Source: Sulfolobaceae archaeon
Lineage (GTDB): Archaea > Thermoproteota > Thermoprotei_A > Sulfolobales > Sulfolobaceae
Assembly (NCBI GenBank): GCA_028277025.1
Contig: JAPYVG010000060.1
Coordinates: forward strand, 1 to 9,254
Direction of reading: 5' to 3'
Length of the DNA stretch: 9,254 nt
The notes under the pieces were generated by a model. That model was not told where the DNA came from and did not search any database. It saw nothing but the letters and a program-made list of their open reading frames with translations. Each line of letters begins with the position of its first letter. Position 1 is the first letter of the stretch. A program made the position numbers and the translations under genes. Of this stretch, positions 1-7,139 are shown one piece after another.

Positions 1-2326
1 CAATCCAAGGGTTTGCCCAAACTACTGCAGTATATCCAGTGGGTATATAACTAGAGTTCTTTATTAGAAAGTTCGAAAAGTCTACGACTTGTCTGGAATT
101 AAGTATTTGTTGTGCTTCATTTTTTAGACTATTGTACTCACTGTCAGGCACTAGTACGAGTTTTATTAAGTTTATATTTGATACATCATTAAATACTATT
201 TTATGCCCAGTAACAAGTAGATTACCTAGATATACCCAACTCACGTTGTAAATGTTGGATGAAATAGTTTTTGAAATGTTACTACCAGAGGATATAGATA
301 TTATTCCACCTCCCTCATATTGTCCAAGGATTGTACCAAAGGCTACCACTGCGTAAACGTGATACCAACCGTCGGGCACTTTCACAACTACGCTTAATAA
401 TTTGGCGTTCGGTCCTTCTGTAATACCGTCTAGTAAATCCGGTAAGCATATTATGTTTGAATGAATCCAACCCTCATTAAACGAGTTAAACCCGTTTGTA
501 TCCACTATTTGGTTTACGTAAATATTAGACGGACTAATTATGTATGTGGTATTAGTAACCAACATAGGTATTATGTCATTAAAACTCACGTTGTATCCTA
601 TAAAGCCTGCAACATAAGGGAGAATGTGCTGCAAATCATCTATGTAATAGAAAGGTATAATCACGTATGTAGTATTTAATTTTGATAGTTTGGTGATCGC
701 GTAAGGAAAATTAAACGTAACATAAACGCCCCTACTTATAATATAAGGTTGGAAATACAAGTTTTTAAAAACGCTTAAATTGTCTTCTTGGTACACTATT
801 TTAAACCCTGAAGATTTTTCCAATAAGTTATAATATTCTGGATAAGATGATTGATTAACTATAATATACTGAACTCCTAAGTACGATAAGGCTCTAGCCG
901 GATTAGGAGAGTTTAAAATATTGTACCAAATAAAATTCATATATCCAAACCCTACAGGAGAGGCCGTATATGGAAGATATGACTCAAAGTAACTGCTATC
1001 TTCTCCACTGTCTAATACTAGTACAATCCCCGTTGCATTAGAGACATAATCTATGCTTTCTCTCACATTATTAAATAATGGGATAGGAGCGTAAGCTTTA
1101 GATAATTGTGAGGCGTTTGGTTGATAATATATTGTCCCTACTGCCGAAAGTATTATTATAAGGAAAAGAAACAGTGCCTTAACTGTCTTCCCTTTTCTAT
1201 TAGTTACTGAATAAATTGAATAGAGAGAGAACGCCAAGAGAGTGTAGAAATATGCCGAATATAAGTAAGCTGGAATATACTGAACATATAAATATATTAA
1301 ATAACCAACATAGGGACTATTGGCAAGTAAGTAATCCACTGTCCTAGTTCCTATGAAGTCGTAAGTTACTATAGTAAGTAAAAGGACAGAAAAGAAAATT
1401 GAAATTTTATTCCTTTTAAGAAGTGCTATAAAGGATATTCCTACAATTATAGCACCATACAATAAATTAGACTTGTAAGCTAATGGACCAGTAAAATTTA
1501 TGGTTCCTAATAGTGTATAAATAGGATAATACCACGTTATTGCCATGTATAATTGGCTAAAAAGTACTGGCATTTCTACAGGGGTAATATAAGGAGCTAA
1601 TAAATAATAAGCTAAGAAGAGCTGAAAATCTAGAATTGCAAATAATGGCACAGCCAACAACAACACCTTCATTATCCCTTTTAAGTATTCTATCTTCTTT
1701 TTAATTACTAAATAATAACTTAGATATACAAAGAATGTAATTGTAGTATAAAATATACTTCTAACGTCTTCAAATCCTAATGATATGGCTAAGGCTAATA
1801 TTAAGCCTCTCCAAAAAGCTTCTCTCCAACTTATTTTACCAAAATCTAGCCCGTAATCAAAAAGTGCTAATGTTAGTAAATAAAGTGCGGGATAGTTTAT
1901 GTAATTGATATAAGTTATTTGAAACGGTATATCTACTAGAATCGCTATTAGAGAAGACATAGCATTACTAGCGTTAAAGTATTTTTTTAGGAAATACCTC
2001 ACTGAAACAAAAACACTCATAAATGCTATCATAAAAGATAAAAAGAAGCTAGCAGAAGAAAATTCAGCATAAGAAATAGGTAACGATAAATAGGCTAATT
2101 CTAGCGGAATGTACACTAAATATGAATATAGACCTACAACATCAATATTTAGAATATTAAACATTATTTGAACTTCTGTTTGCTTAGGTAAAGGCCCGTA
2201 TCCGTAACCTGGTGGCAAATCAGAGTGGTATATAATGTAGAACTCTACTACGCCTACAAAAAACGCGATAACGTAAGGAAGAAGTGTTGGTAAATGTAAA
2301 ATCCTGCTTTTCATCGTATGTGCCAT
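1..2326 (-). CDS. Large polytopic membrane protein, GT-C/YfhO-like, C-terminus beyond the window
   Basis: An open minus-strand frame of 775 codons runs off the left edge, so the stop is not seen. Residues 1-400 contain roughly ten to twelve hydrophobic segments, with a first outer loop at about 34-66 (SDLPPGYGYGPLP). Residues 400-775 are soluble and carry nine N-x-S/T sequons (N404, N430, N491, N551, N579, N592, N683, N694, N757), fitting an outward-facing N-glycosylated domain. The stretch YLGVQYIIVN (482-491) followed by VYQEDNLSVFKN (511-522) resembles the outer domain of YfhO/arabinofuranosyltransferase-type GT-C proteins; this is recall, not a search. I see no clear DxD catalytic motif, so a lipid-linked-sugar transferase role is inference. 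The ATG at 2326 is chosen because a TATA-like box lies about 28 bases upstream; ATG 2350 (in frame, but overlapping that box) and ATG 2314 are alternatives. A decayed paralogue at 7140-7675 suggests about 70 residues are missing here. Confidence 0.85.
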   Translation of the reverse strand, partial: MAHTMKSRILHLPTLLPYVIAFFVGVVEFYIIYHSDLPPGYGYGPLPKQTEVQIMFNILNIDVVGLYSYLVYIPLELAYLSLPISYAEFSSASFFLSFMIAFMSVFVSVRYFLKKYFNASNAMSSLIAILVDIPFQITYINYINYPALYLLTLALFDYGLDFGKISWREAFWRGLILALAISLGFEDVRSIFYTTITFFVYLSYYLVIKKKIEYLKGIMKVLLLAVPLFAILDFQLFLAYYLLAPYITPVEMPVLFSQLYMAITWYYPIYTLLGTINFTGPLAYKSNLLYGAIIVGISFIALLKRNKISIFFSVLLLTIVTYDFIGTRTVDYLLANSPYVGYLIYLYVQYIPAYLYSAYFYTLLAFSLYSIYSVTNRKGKTVKALFLFLIIILSAVGTIYYQPNASQLSKAYAPIPLFNNVRESIDYVSNATGIVLVLDSGEDSSYFESYLPYTASPVGFGYMNFIWYNILNSPNPARALSYLGVQYIIVNQSSYPEYYNLLEKSSGFKIVYQEDNLSVFKNLYFQPYIISRGVYVTFNFPYAITKLSKLNTTYVIIPFYYIDDLQHILPYVAGFIGYNVSFNDIIPMLVTNTTYIISPSNIYVNQIVDTNGFNSFNEGWIHSNIICLPDLLDGITEGPNAKLLSVVVKVPDGWYHVYAVVAFGTILGQYEGGGIISISSGSNISKTISSNIYNVSWVYLGNLLVTGHKIVFNDVSNINLIKLVLVPDSEYNSLKNEAQQILNSRQVVDFSNFLIKNSSYIPTGYTAVVWANPWI

Positions 2327-2350
2327 TACATGATTAGATGAATTATACAT

Positions 2351-2358
2351 TTATTTAA
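2351..2358 (-). promoter_or_regulatory. TATA-like box for the membrane protein gene
   Basis: On the minus strand the sequence reads TTAAATAA, preceded by an A/G-rich stretch that could be a BRE. Its centre is about 28 bases upstream of ATG 2326, the spacing for a leaderless archaeal transcript. It suggests that the membrane gene has its own promoter even though the glycosyltransferase gene ends only 66 bases upstream in the same direction. Confidence 0.5.
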
Positions 2359-2392
2359 GTCTTTTAGTGAGATTACTATTCCTTATGAAATC

Positions 2393-3418
2393 CTATAAGT
2401 CTGTTAATTCAGTATCTAAAATCTTAATTAGGGATTGAGAAGATTTATTAGCTGAATAGTTAGAAATTATAGCTTTTTTTGCGGATATAATATCTTTCTC
2501 TAATTCTAAAAAGTCCTCAATTTCTTTTGGACCTATTTCTTTTCTCCCTAGAATTTTTACCATATTATATTCAAGAGGTATTTTTTCTAGAAATGGTTGA
2601 TAAACATTCAATAATACAGGTGTTCCAAACAATAATGCTTCTGCTCCCACATATCCGAATGTTTCAAATGTGGTTGTCACATACACTAATTTTACCCTTG
2701 AGTAAAGATGCGATAGCTCTTCGTCACTTATGTTCTCTAACCCTCCTTCTCCCCAAATTATTATGTCATCATCTATATTTTTTAATACTTTAATGTCTTG
2801 TTTTAAATCTCTAACGTAAAAGTCTGGCTTATGGCCTACATATACTAGAATTCCCTTTCTTTCGCTATTATTTAACATACGTAAATTAACACCGACGGGA
2901 GGATAAACCACACCGGAACTATTGATACCGTAAAGTGTGGCCAAGTCGCGTGTAGTAGTGTAAGAATTACCTATTATTATATTGGCCTTTTCTACAATGT
3001 TAACATATTGTCTTACTATTATACGCCATGGGAGATAAGACGCTAATTTAAGTTTTATATTAGTCTTATTAGATAATTCGTTTATAACACTCATTCCGAC
3101 TAGATGTTGAACATAAACCACTTTATATTTAGCTTTTATTTTGTTAAATATTTTCAATCTATATATATAATCATCGGAAATTAATACTTTTATGCCCTCT
3201 TTATTTATGAAATTGTTTATCTCATCAACATTTTGAAATGCATGCATTGGTAAATTTGGAAATCTTTTTTTGCAGTCCTCATAAGAAGGTGATTTGAAGA
3301 AGAGTAAAAAAGGCTTATAGCCATTATTTATCAGTCCTAAAGAAATATCTAGAAAAGGCTTAGTGCCCGCATTATAATACTTGTTGCTTAACGTTATTAG
3401 AAACGCTATTTTATGCAT
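2393..3418 (-). CDS. GT4-type (GT-B fold) glycosyltransferase
   Basis: The 341-residue protein has no signal peptide and no strong membrane segment, so it is probably cytoplasmic. The N-terminal half (about 1-145) is the acceptor-binding Rossmann domain, starting MHKIAFLITLSN with the usual flexible G-T segment (AGTKPFLDISLGL). The inter-domain region has NSYTTTRDLATLYGI then VVYPPVGV (about 151-177), typical of GT4. The donor-binding half has GILVYVG (189-195), WGEGG (222-226) and the E-x7-E motif FETFGYVGAEAL, with E252 and E260 as likely nucleotide-sugar ligands. Family knowledge supports transfer of a sugar from a nucleotide donor; substrate is unknown. It is divergent from the carbamoyltransferase gene and lies upstream of the membrane protein gene in the same direction, pointing to a surface-glycan pathway. 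The ATG at 3418 fits a leaderless start. It is somewhat short for the family (often 350-400) but has all expected regions. Confidence 0.9.
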   Translation of the reverse strand: MHKIAFLITLSNKYYNAGTKPFLDISLGLINNGYKPFLLFFKSPSYEDCKKRFPNLPMHAFQNVDEINNFINKEGIKVLISDDYIYRLKIFNKIKAKYKVVYVQHLVGMSVINELSNKTNIKLKLASYLPWRIIVRQYVNIVEKANIIIGNSYTTTRDLATLYGINSSGVVYPPVGVNLRMLNNSERKGILVYVGHKPDFYVRDLKQDIKVLKNIDDDIIIWGEGGLENISDEELSHLYSRVKLVYVTTTFETFGYVGAEALLFGTPVLLNVYQPFLEKIPLEYNMVKILGRKEIGPKEIEDFLELEKDIISAKKAIISNYSANKSSQSLIKILDTELTDL

Positions 3419-3440
3419 GCAAGAATATATTACTGCCCGT

Positions 3441-3447
3441 TTTTAAA
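3441..3447 (-). promoter_or_regulatory. TATA-like box for the glycosyltransferase gene
   Basis: TTTAAAA on the minus strand is centred about 26 bases upstream of ATG 3418, the spacing for a leaderless start. It lies in the 71-base divergent region shared with the carbamoyltransferase gene. Confidence 0.5.
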
Positions 3448-3459
3448 GTTATAAATAAA

Positions 3460-3467
3460 CTTAATAA
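3460..3467 (+). promoter_or_regulatory. TATA-like box for the carbamoyltransferase gene
   Basis: CTTAATAA on the plus strand is centred about 26 bases before the GTG at 3490, supporting that start and a leaderless message. ATAAATAAA at 3451-3459 is an alternative box that would give a leader of about 9 bases. Confidence 0.45.
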
Positions 3468-3489
3468 TACCCTTAAGCTAATTTCTATT

Positions 3490-5277
3490 GTGCTAGTCAT
3501 TGGGTTTCAATGGCCTGTGGAACATGATCATTCCACCGCTATAATTCAAGACGGTAAATTGATTTTTGCAGTAGAGGAGGAGAGGTTTACAAGACATAAG
3601 CACTCAGTAGATGAACCTCCATTAGACTCCCTTAAGGAAGCTTTCAAATTCTTGGAAAAGCAAGGAGTTAAGCCTAAAGACGTTGATGCCTATGCAGTAA
3701 ATTGGTATCCTTCACTCTCTGCCAGAGATCGTAGATTTAGGTTTTATTTGAGCTCAATAATTGGAATGTTTAATCGTGGTGCATTAGATCCTGAAGAAGG
3801 GTTAACGACATACGCCTTGGACCTAGTTAAAGGAGATTATATGAGGTTGGCTAAACAACTAATAAGAAAGGCCATTATTGATATAAATGAAGAAGTTCCT
3901 TCAGAAATAAAGATTTATCCAGTTAAGCATCACTTAGCTCACGCGGCTTCCGCTTATTATTTTTCCGGTTTTAACTCAGCTACAATCTTAACAATTGATG
4001 GTATTGGTGAATATGAATCTACAGTAGTCTGGAAAGTTAAAGACGGAAATTTTGAGCCAGTTCTATCCATGTACGCCTCTTACGCATCTCTCGGATTCCT
4101 TTATGAGAAGATAATGGAAGGGATAAAACTTGGTGGTTTTCTGGAAGCACCGGGTAAAGGTATGGGTTTAGCACCTTATGGTAAACGATCACCTTATTAC
4201 GATAAACTTAAAGAGTTTGTTAAGATCACTCCAGAGGGCGATGAGCCTTACGTGATTCTAAACAACGGTAAGGCTATAAAGAGTAAAGACTATGCAAAGA
4301 TACTCTCCGTATACGATGATATCATTGAAAAGGTAATCGGTAGAAAAGTTCTTAACTGGAATCCTAAGGGTGAGCTAAATGAAGATGCTGTTAACATAGC
4401 TTGGGCTGTCCAAAAGGTTACCGAAGAGGCAATAGTAGCTACCGGCAAATGGGCTAGGGATCATACTGGTGAGGATAAGGTTGCTTTAGCTGGTGGTGTT
4501 GGCTTAAATGCTAAGGCTAGTATGGAATTATATTACTCCCATATTTTTAACGATATTTTTATTTTCCCTGCTGCTAATGATGCCGGTGGTCCCATTGGTG
4601 CTGCTGCTTACGTCTATGAACACGTTTTAGGAGGGAAGATGAGCCATGGTAGACTTAAAGACGTTTATTTAGGACCGGAATATTCAGACGATGAGATTAG
4701 GAAAGTCATAAAGAGGAGTAAGTTTAAGGCTGAATATGTTGGTGATGACATTAATGGTGTTGCTGATTTAATTGCTAAGGGTGGGATTGTTACTTGGTAT
4801 CAAGGTAGGGCTGAGCTAGGCCCTAGGGCTTTGGGCAATCGTTCAATCATTGCGGATCCAACTAGGAAGGATTATTGGCGTTTAGTCAATGATATTAAGG
4901 GAAGGGAGTGGTGGAGGCCTCTAGCCCCATCTTTGCTTGATGAGGATAAGGGCGTTTACTTTAAAGACCCAGTCTCTCACGAGTTTATGATTTTAATGTT
5001 CCGCTATAAGAGTGAGGAGGTTTGTGAGAGGGTTCCGGTAACATGTCACGTTGATCTGACAGCAAGGCCTCAGACAGTTACTAGGGATGTTAATAAAACG
5101 TGGTATGATTTGATTAAGGCATTTAAGGACCTGAAGGGTGAGGGACTTATAATGAATACGTCATTCAATCTAGCTGGAGAGCCCTTAGTTGAGACCCCAC
5201 AAGACGCTATTAGGAGTTTTGCAGTTGGAGGATTTGATGCAATGTACATGCAAGGATGGATAATAAGAAAAGGATGA
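3490..5277 (+). CDS. NodU/CmcH/TobZ-family O-carbamoyltransferase
   Basis: The protein has 595 residues, about full length for the family, which uses carbamoyl phosphate and ATP to make carbamoyl-adenylate and then transfers carbamoyl to a sugar or antibiotic hydroxyl. The N-terminal Kae1-like ATPase domain shows HDHSTAIIQDGK (12-23), VEEERFTRHKH (28-38), the metal-binding HxxxH in HHLAHAASAYYFSGF (147-161), TIDGIGE with D170, GKGMGLAPYG (222-231), GGVGLN (335-340) and ANDAGGPIGA (362-371). The C-terminal transferase domain shows QGRAELGPRALGNRSI (438-453), WWRPLAPS (474-481) and NTSFN (556-560). All landmark motifs are present and uninterrupted, so it should be active. GTG is taken as start because the protein then begins MLVIGF, like relatives, and a TATA-like box sits 26 bases upstream. 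Neighbouring glycosyltransferase and FkbM genes suggest a glycan substrate (inference). The usual GHD-type N-terminal motif is altered to EHDH here. Confidence 0.95.
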   Translation: MLVIGFQWPVEHDHSTAIIQDGKLIFAVEEERFTRHKHSVDEPPLDSLKEAFKFLEKQGVKPKDVDAYAVNWYPSLSARDRRFRFYLSSIIGMFNRGALDPEEGLTTYALDLVKGDYMRLAKQLIRKAIIDINEEVPSEIKIYPVKHHLAHAASAYYFSGFNSATILTIDGIGEYESTVVWKVKDGNFEPVLSMYASYASLGFLYEKIMEGIKLGGFLEAPGKGMGLAPYGKRSPYYDKLKEFVKITPEGDEPYVILNNGKAIKSKDYAKILSVYDDIIEKVIGRKVLNWNPKGELNEDAVNIAWAVQKVTEEAIVATGKWARDHTGEDKVALAGGVGLNAKASMELYYSHIFNDIFIFPAANDAGGPIGAAAYVYEHVLGGKMSHGRLKDVYLGPEYSDDEIRKVIKRSKFKAEYVGDDINGVADLIAKGGIVTWYQGRAELGPRALGNRSIIADPTRKDYWRLVNDIKGREWWRPLAPSLLDEDKGVYFKDPVSHEFMILMFRYKSEEVCERVPVTCHVDLTARPQTVTRDVNKTWYDLIKAFKDLKGEGLIMNTSFNLAGEPLVETPQDAIRSFAVGGFDAMYMQGWIIRKG

Positions 5278-5280
5278 AAA

Positions 5281-5311
5281 CGTTTGTTCTGTTCTTATTT
5301 TTATTGTTATG
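5281..5311 (+). terminator. T-rich terminator after the carbamoyltransferase gene
   Basis: Just past the TGA is a run made almost only of T with scattered C, G and A (CGTTTGTTCTGTTCTTATTT and on), the pyrimidine-rich tract at which crenarchaeal RNA polymerase typically stops. No hairpin is needed or seen. Confidence 0.5.
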
Positions 5312-5372
5312 TAAATGCCTTAGTATATAATTTGATATCCATATTAAGTAATAATTAATAATTATTTTATGA

Positions 5373-5655
5373 TTAAAACTTCAAAAGACAATATATTTTG
5401 ACTCTCCTTATCACCACCAGTTCATCCTCATTCAGTAATTTAGATCTAAGTGTTATTTGGTACTCTCTAGCATGTAAAAAGCTTAACAAAATAATATAAT
5501 AGAGTTTAAGGGATTAAAGCAGGCTTCTTATCAGTATAATCATTAATCAACTTCTTCCTACTGTTAAGCTTCATTTTCACAAATGCATAACAATCAACCT
5601 TTCCCTTAGTTCTTTTTAGGAAGATTTTTACCCTTAACGCTTAATAGTTTTGAAA
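5373..5655 (-). other. Possible decayed coding relic in the 5278-5746 gap
   Basis: The gap between the two intact plus-strand genes has no intact gene. On the minus strand two protein-like stretches lie in different frames. The first (about 5655-5506) reads SVKGKNLPKKN, a stop, then GKVDCYAFVKMKLNSRKK and ends NDYTDKKPALIP before a stop at 5506. The second (about 5516-5373) includes ARE-YQITLRSKLLNEDEL-VVIRR and ends at a stop at 5373. The composition (K/R-rich, few repeats) looks like former coding sequence rather than AT-rich spacer. The second has a faint resemblance to an antitoxin-like strand/turn pattern (ITL...LLNEDELVVI), but I do not recognise a family, and chance open frames of 45-50 codons are not rare in such DNA. 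Confidence 0.22.
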
Positions 5656-5715
5656 TTATTTAAAAAAGTACCGCAAATGTAAATATTAACCATAAACTAA
5701 GTTTATTGTAGACAA

Positions 5716-5725
5716 ATTTATAATA
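5716..5725 (+). promoter_or_regulatory. TATA-like box for the FkbM methyltransferase gene
   Basis: ATTTATAATA is centred about 26 bases before ATG 5747. This selects 5747 over the earlier ATG at 5737, which is in another frame and meets a stop after seven codons. The transcript should be leaderless. Confidence 0.55.
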
Positions 5726-5746
5726 AGCGTTATATTATGAAATTCG

Positions 5747-6511
5747 ATGAAATATTCTGATTATCTTAGAGTATTACCAGTCGATTTAAAGTCTGCCCCT
5801 GCATTTTATTTTATATCATTAAGGACTTTTATCGATTATTTTATTCTTCATAAAGAGTTTAAACGTGAAGAAGAAGTTAGAGACTTAATAAAAGTGAGGG
5901 TTAATGGAATAATATTTAATGTCAGAAAAGAGAATTTTATTCACGACATTCAACACTATTTGCTAAGGCAAGAGATTAACGTTAGAAAGTGGTTTAATTT
6001 TAGGAAAGGAGGCACATTTGTAGATGTCGGTGCTTATATTGGAGCCTATACATTAAGGGCAGCAAAACATGGAAGTATAGTTTTCTCATTTGAGCCAAAC
6101 CCTTATTCATTTAAGATCTTATCACTTAACGTTCTTGATAATAAATTCGATAATGTAAAATTATATAATGTAGCCTTAGGTAACAAAGAATGTGAAGTCT
6201 TTATTAGTACTAACTTTGACGAAACTCACGTTTCGTCAAATGGATATAAGATAAAAATGATAACTTTAGATTCTTTGAGTTTAAACAAAGTGGATTTATT
6301 AAAAATAGACGTCGAGGGCTATGAAAAGGAAGTCCTTTTAGGTAGCGAGAGCACACTGGATAGGACGGATAAGGTAATAATAGAAGTTCACGAACACAAT
6401 AAAAGGTTTGTTGACACTATAATGTATAGTCACGGACTAATTAAGGAAAAGGAAGAGCTAACATATGCAGAAGGCTCTATTTATTATGTACTGTATGTTA
6501 GGAAAAGGTGA
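5747..6511 (+). CDS. FkbM-family SAM-dependent methyltransferase
   Basis: The intact protein has 254 residues. Residues 1-85 form a non-conserved cap. The class I Rossmann core starts with the SAM-binding motif FVDVGAYIGAYT (91-102), followed by the acidic ribose-binding strand SFEPNP (114-119) and NVKLYNVALGN (136-146). Next come TLDSL (173-177) and the family hallmark LLKIDVEGYEKEVL (184-197) with D188 and E190, then VIIEVHEHN (210-218). The FkbM family O-methylates hydroxyls of sugars or polyketides using S-adenosylmethionine; with the adjacent carbamoyltransferase, a sugar in a surface glycan is the likely acceptor (inference). The protein is soluble, without signal peptide. A promoter of its own and a 469-base gap argue against co-transcription with the carbamoyltransferase. 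It is only distantly similar by eye to the broken FkbM copies at 6518-6905 and 7745-8512, so it is not simply their recent duplicate. Confidence 0.9.
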   Translation: MKYSDYLRVLPVDLKSAPAFYFISLRTFIDYFILHKEFKREEEVRDLIKVRVNGIIFNVRKENFIHDIQHYLLRQEINVRKWFNFRKGGTFVDVGAYIGAYTLRAAKHGSIVFSFEPNPYSFKILSLNVLDNKFDNVKLYNVALGNKECEVFISTNFDETHVSSNGYKIKMITLDSLSLNKVDLLKIDVEGYEKEVLLGSESTLDRTDKVIIEVHEHNKRFVDTIMYSHGLIKEKEELTYAEGSIYYVLYVRKR

Positions 6512-6517
6512 CCTTAG

Positions 6518-6905
6518 GCTTTTAACTTCCCTTTAGGATACGGTTACGTTTATTACTCAACGTTCATAATAAGTGAGTATGATTTCTTAAGGTTCAAGAA
6601 AGAAGACACTGTACTAGATGCCGGAGCTTTTGTAGGCGATTTTACAGTGAAAATTGCTAGGGGAGTTAAGGAAGTAGTGGCTGTGGAGCCGTTACCTTAG
6701 GCTTTCGAAATTTAAATGTTGAGGTTTAAGAGTTAAAAACGTCACTCTGGTTAATAAGGCGTATTACGATGTAGATGGGGCTAAAATTAAGATATCCGAT
6801 GAGGGAGTAGGGAGTAAAGTGTCCAATGAGGGGATAGAAGTTATTACAACTACCATAGGGTTCCTAGGGCTGAGAATCGGATACAGATTCATGAGAACTC
6901 AATGA
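6518..6905 (+). pseudogene. Truncated, frameshifted FkbM-type methyltransferase
   Basis: The fragment starts in frame at 6518, six bases after the previous stop, with no start codon or N-terminal cap. It reads NFPLGYGYVYYSTFIISEYD, then VLDAGAFVGDFTVKIA (SAM motif I) and VAVEPLP. An in-frame TAG at 6698-6700 follows, where relatives would have Trp (TGG to TAG is likely). After AFEI the frame shifts by one base near 6711-6716 and continues through an internal stop (TGA 6719-6721) as LRVKNVTLVNKAYYDVDG, SDEGVGSKVSNEGIEVITTTI, then diverges and ends at TGA 6903-6905. The order DxGAxxG, EPxP, NVTLVNKA and TTI matches FkbM methyltransferases, but the downstream KxDxEGxE hallmark is absent. It is a dead fragment of roughly half a gene, missing both ends. 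Confidence 0.8.
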
Positions 6906-6927
6906 ATCTCGAACCTCATGACCATGA

Positions 6928-7050
6928 ATTACTATTTTCTACATCTTTTCGAATTGGAAACTATATGATAATAACTTTCGGAATTCACTTAGATGCAGAA
7001 ATAGTGCAGTTGATGATGTTATCGAGGCTACAAAAGCGTTGCTCATTTAG
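6928..7050 (+). pseudogene. Orphan 3' end of an unrecognised gene
   Basis: An open frame of 40 codons without a start reads NWKLYDNNFRNSLRCR, then NSAVDDVIEATKALLI, and stops with TAG at 7048-7050 directly before a T-rich tract. The helix-like VDDVIEATKALL ending looks like a genuine protein C-terminus, and the stop/terminator pairing supports a former plus-strand gene end. The family cannot be named. It might be the tail of the fragment at 6518-6905 after a deletion, or of a separate gene. Confidence 0.3.
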
Positions 7051-7083
7051 CTTCTTTTGCTTTCTCCTCTTATCTCTTTTATT
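7051..7083 (+). terminator. Pyrimidine-rich tract, terminator-like
   Basis: A nearly unbroken C/T run (CTTCTTTTGCTTTCTCCTCT and on) follows immediately after the TAG at 7048-7050. It resembles crenarchaeal transcription terminators. It may have lost its function together with the gene before it. Confidence 0.35.
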
Positions 7084-7139
7084 CGGTCATGATCTCTTCC
7101 ATAGAATCTTTTCATGCAATTCCCCCACCACCTAATACT

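Noticed and set aside
461..679. 72-codon plus-strand frame
   Set aside because: It is antisense to the outer domain of the membrane protein at 1-2326, is Cys/Tyr-rich with no family likeness, and has no placed promoter.
2527..2793. 88-codon hydrophobic plus-strand frame
   Set aside because: It is antisense to the conserved donor-binding half of the glycosyltransferase; its Leu-rich content is the mirror of that gene.
6512..6707. Repeated CCTTAGGCTTT (6512-6522 and 6695-6705) as an attachment or insertion repeat
   Set aside because: Only 11 bases, two copies, no flanking symmetry or integrase gene; likely chance within the methyltransferase relic.
6902..7135. 77-codon plus-strand frame
   Set aside because: It runs through the T-rich terminator-like tract, which gives its Phe/Leu/Cys run. 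The competing frame ending at 7050 looks more protein-like and no promoter fits.
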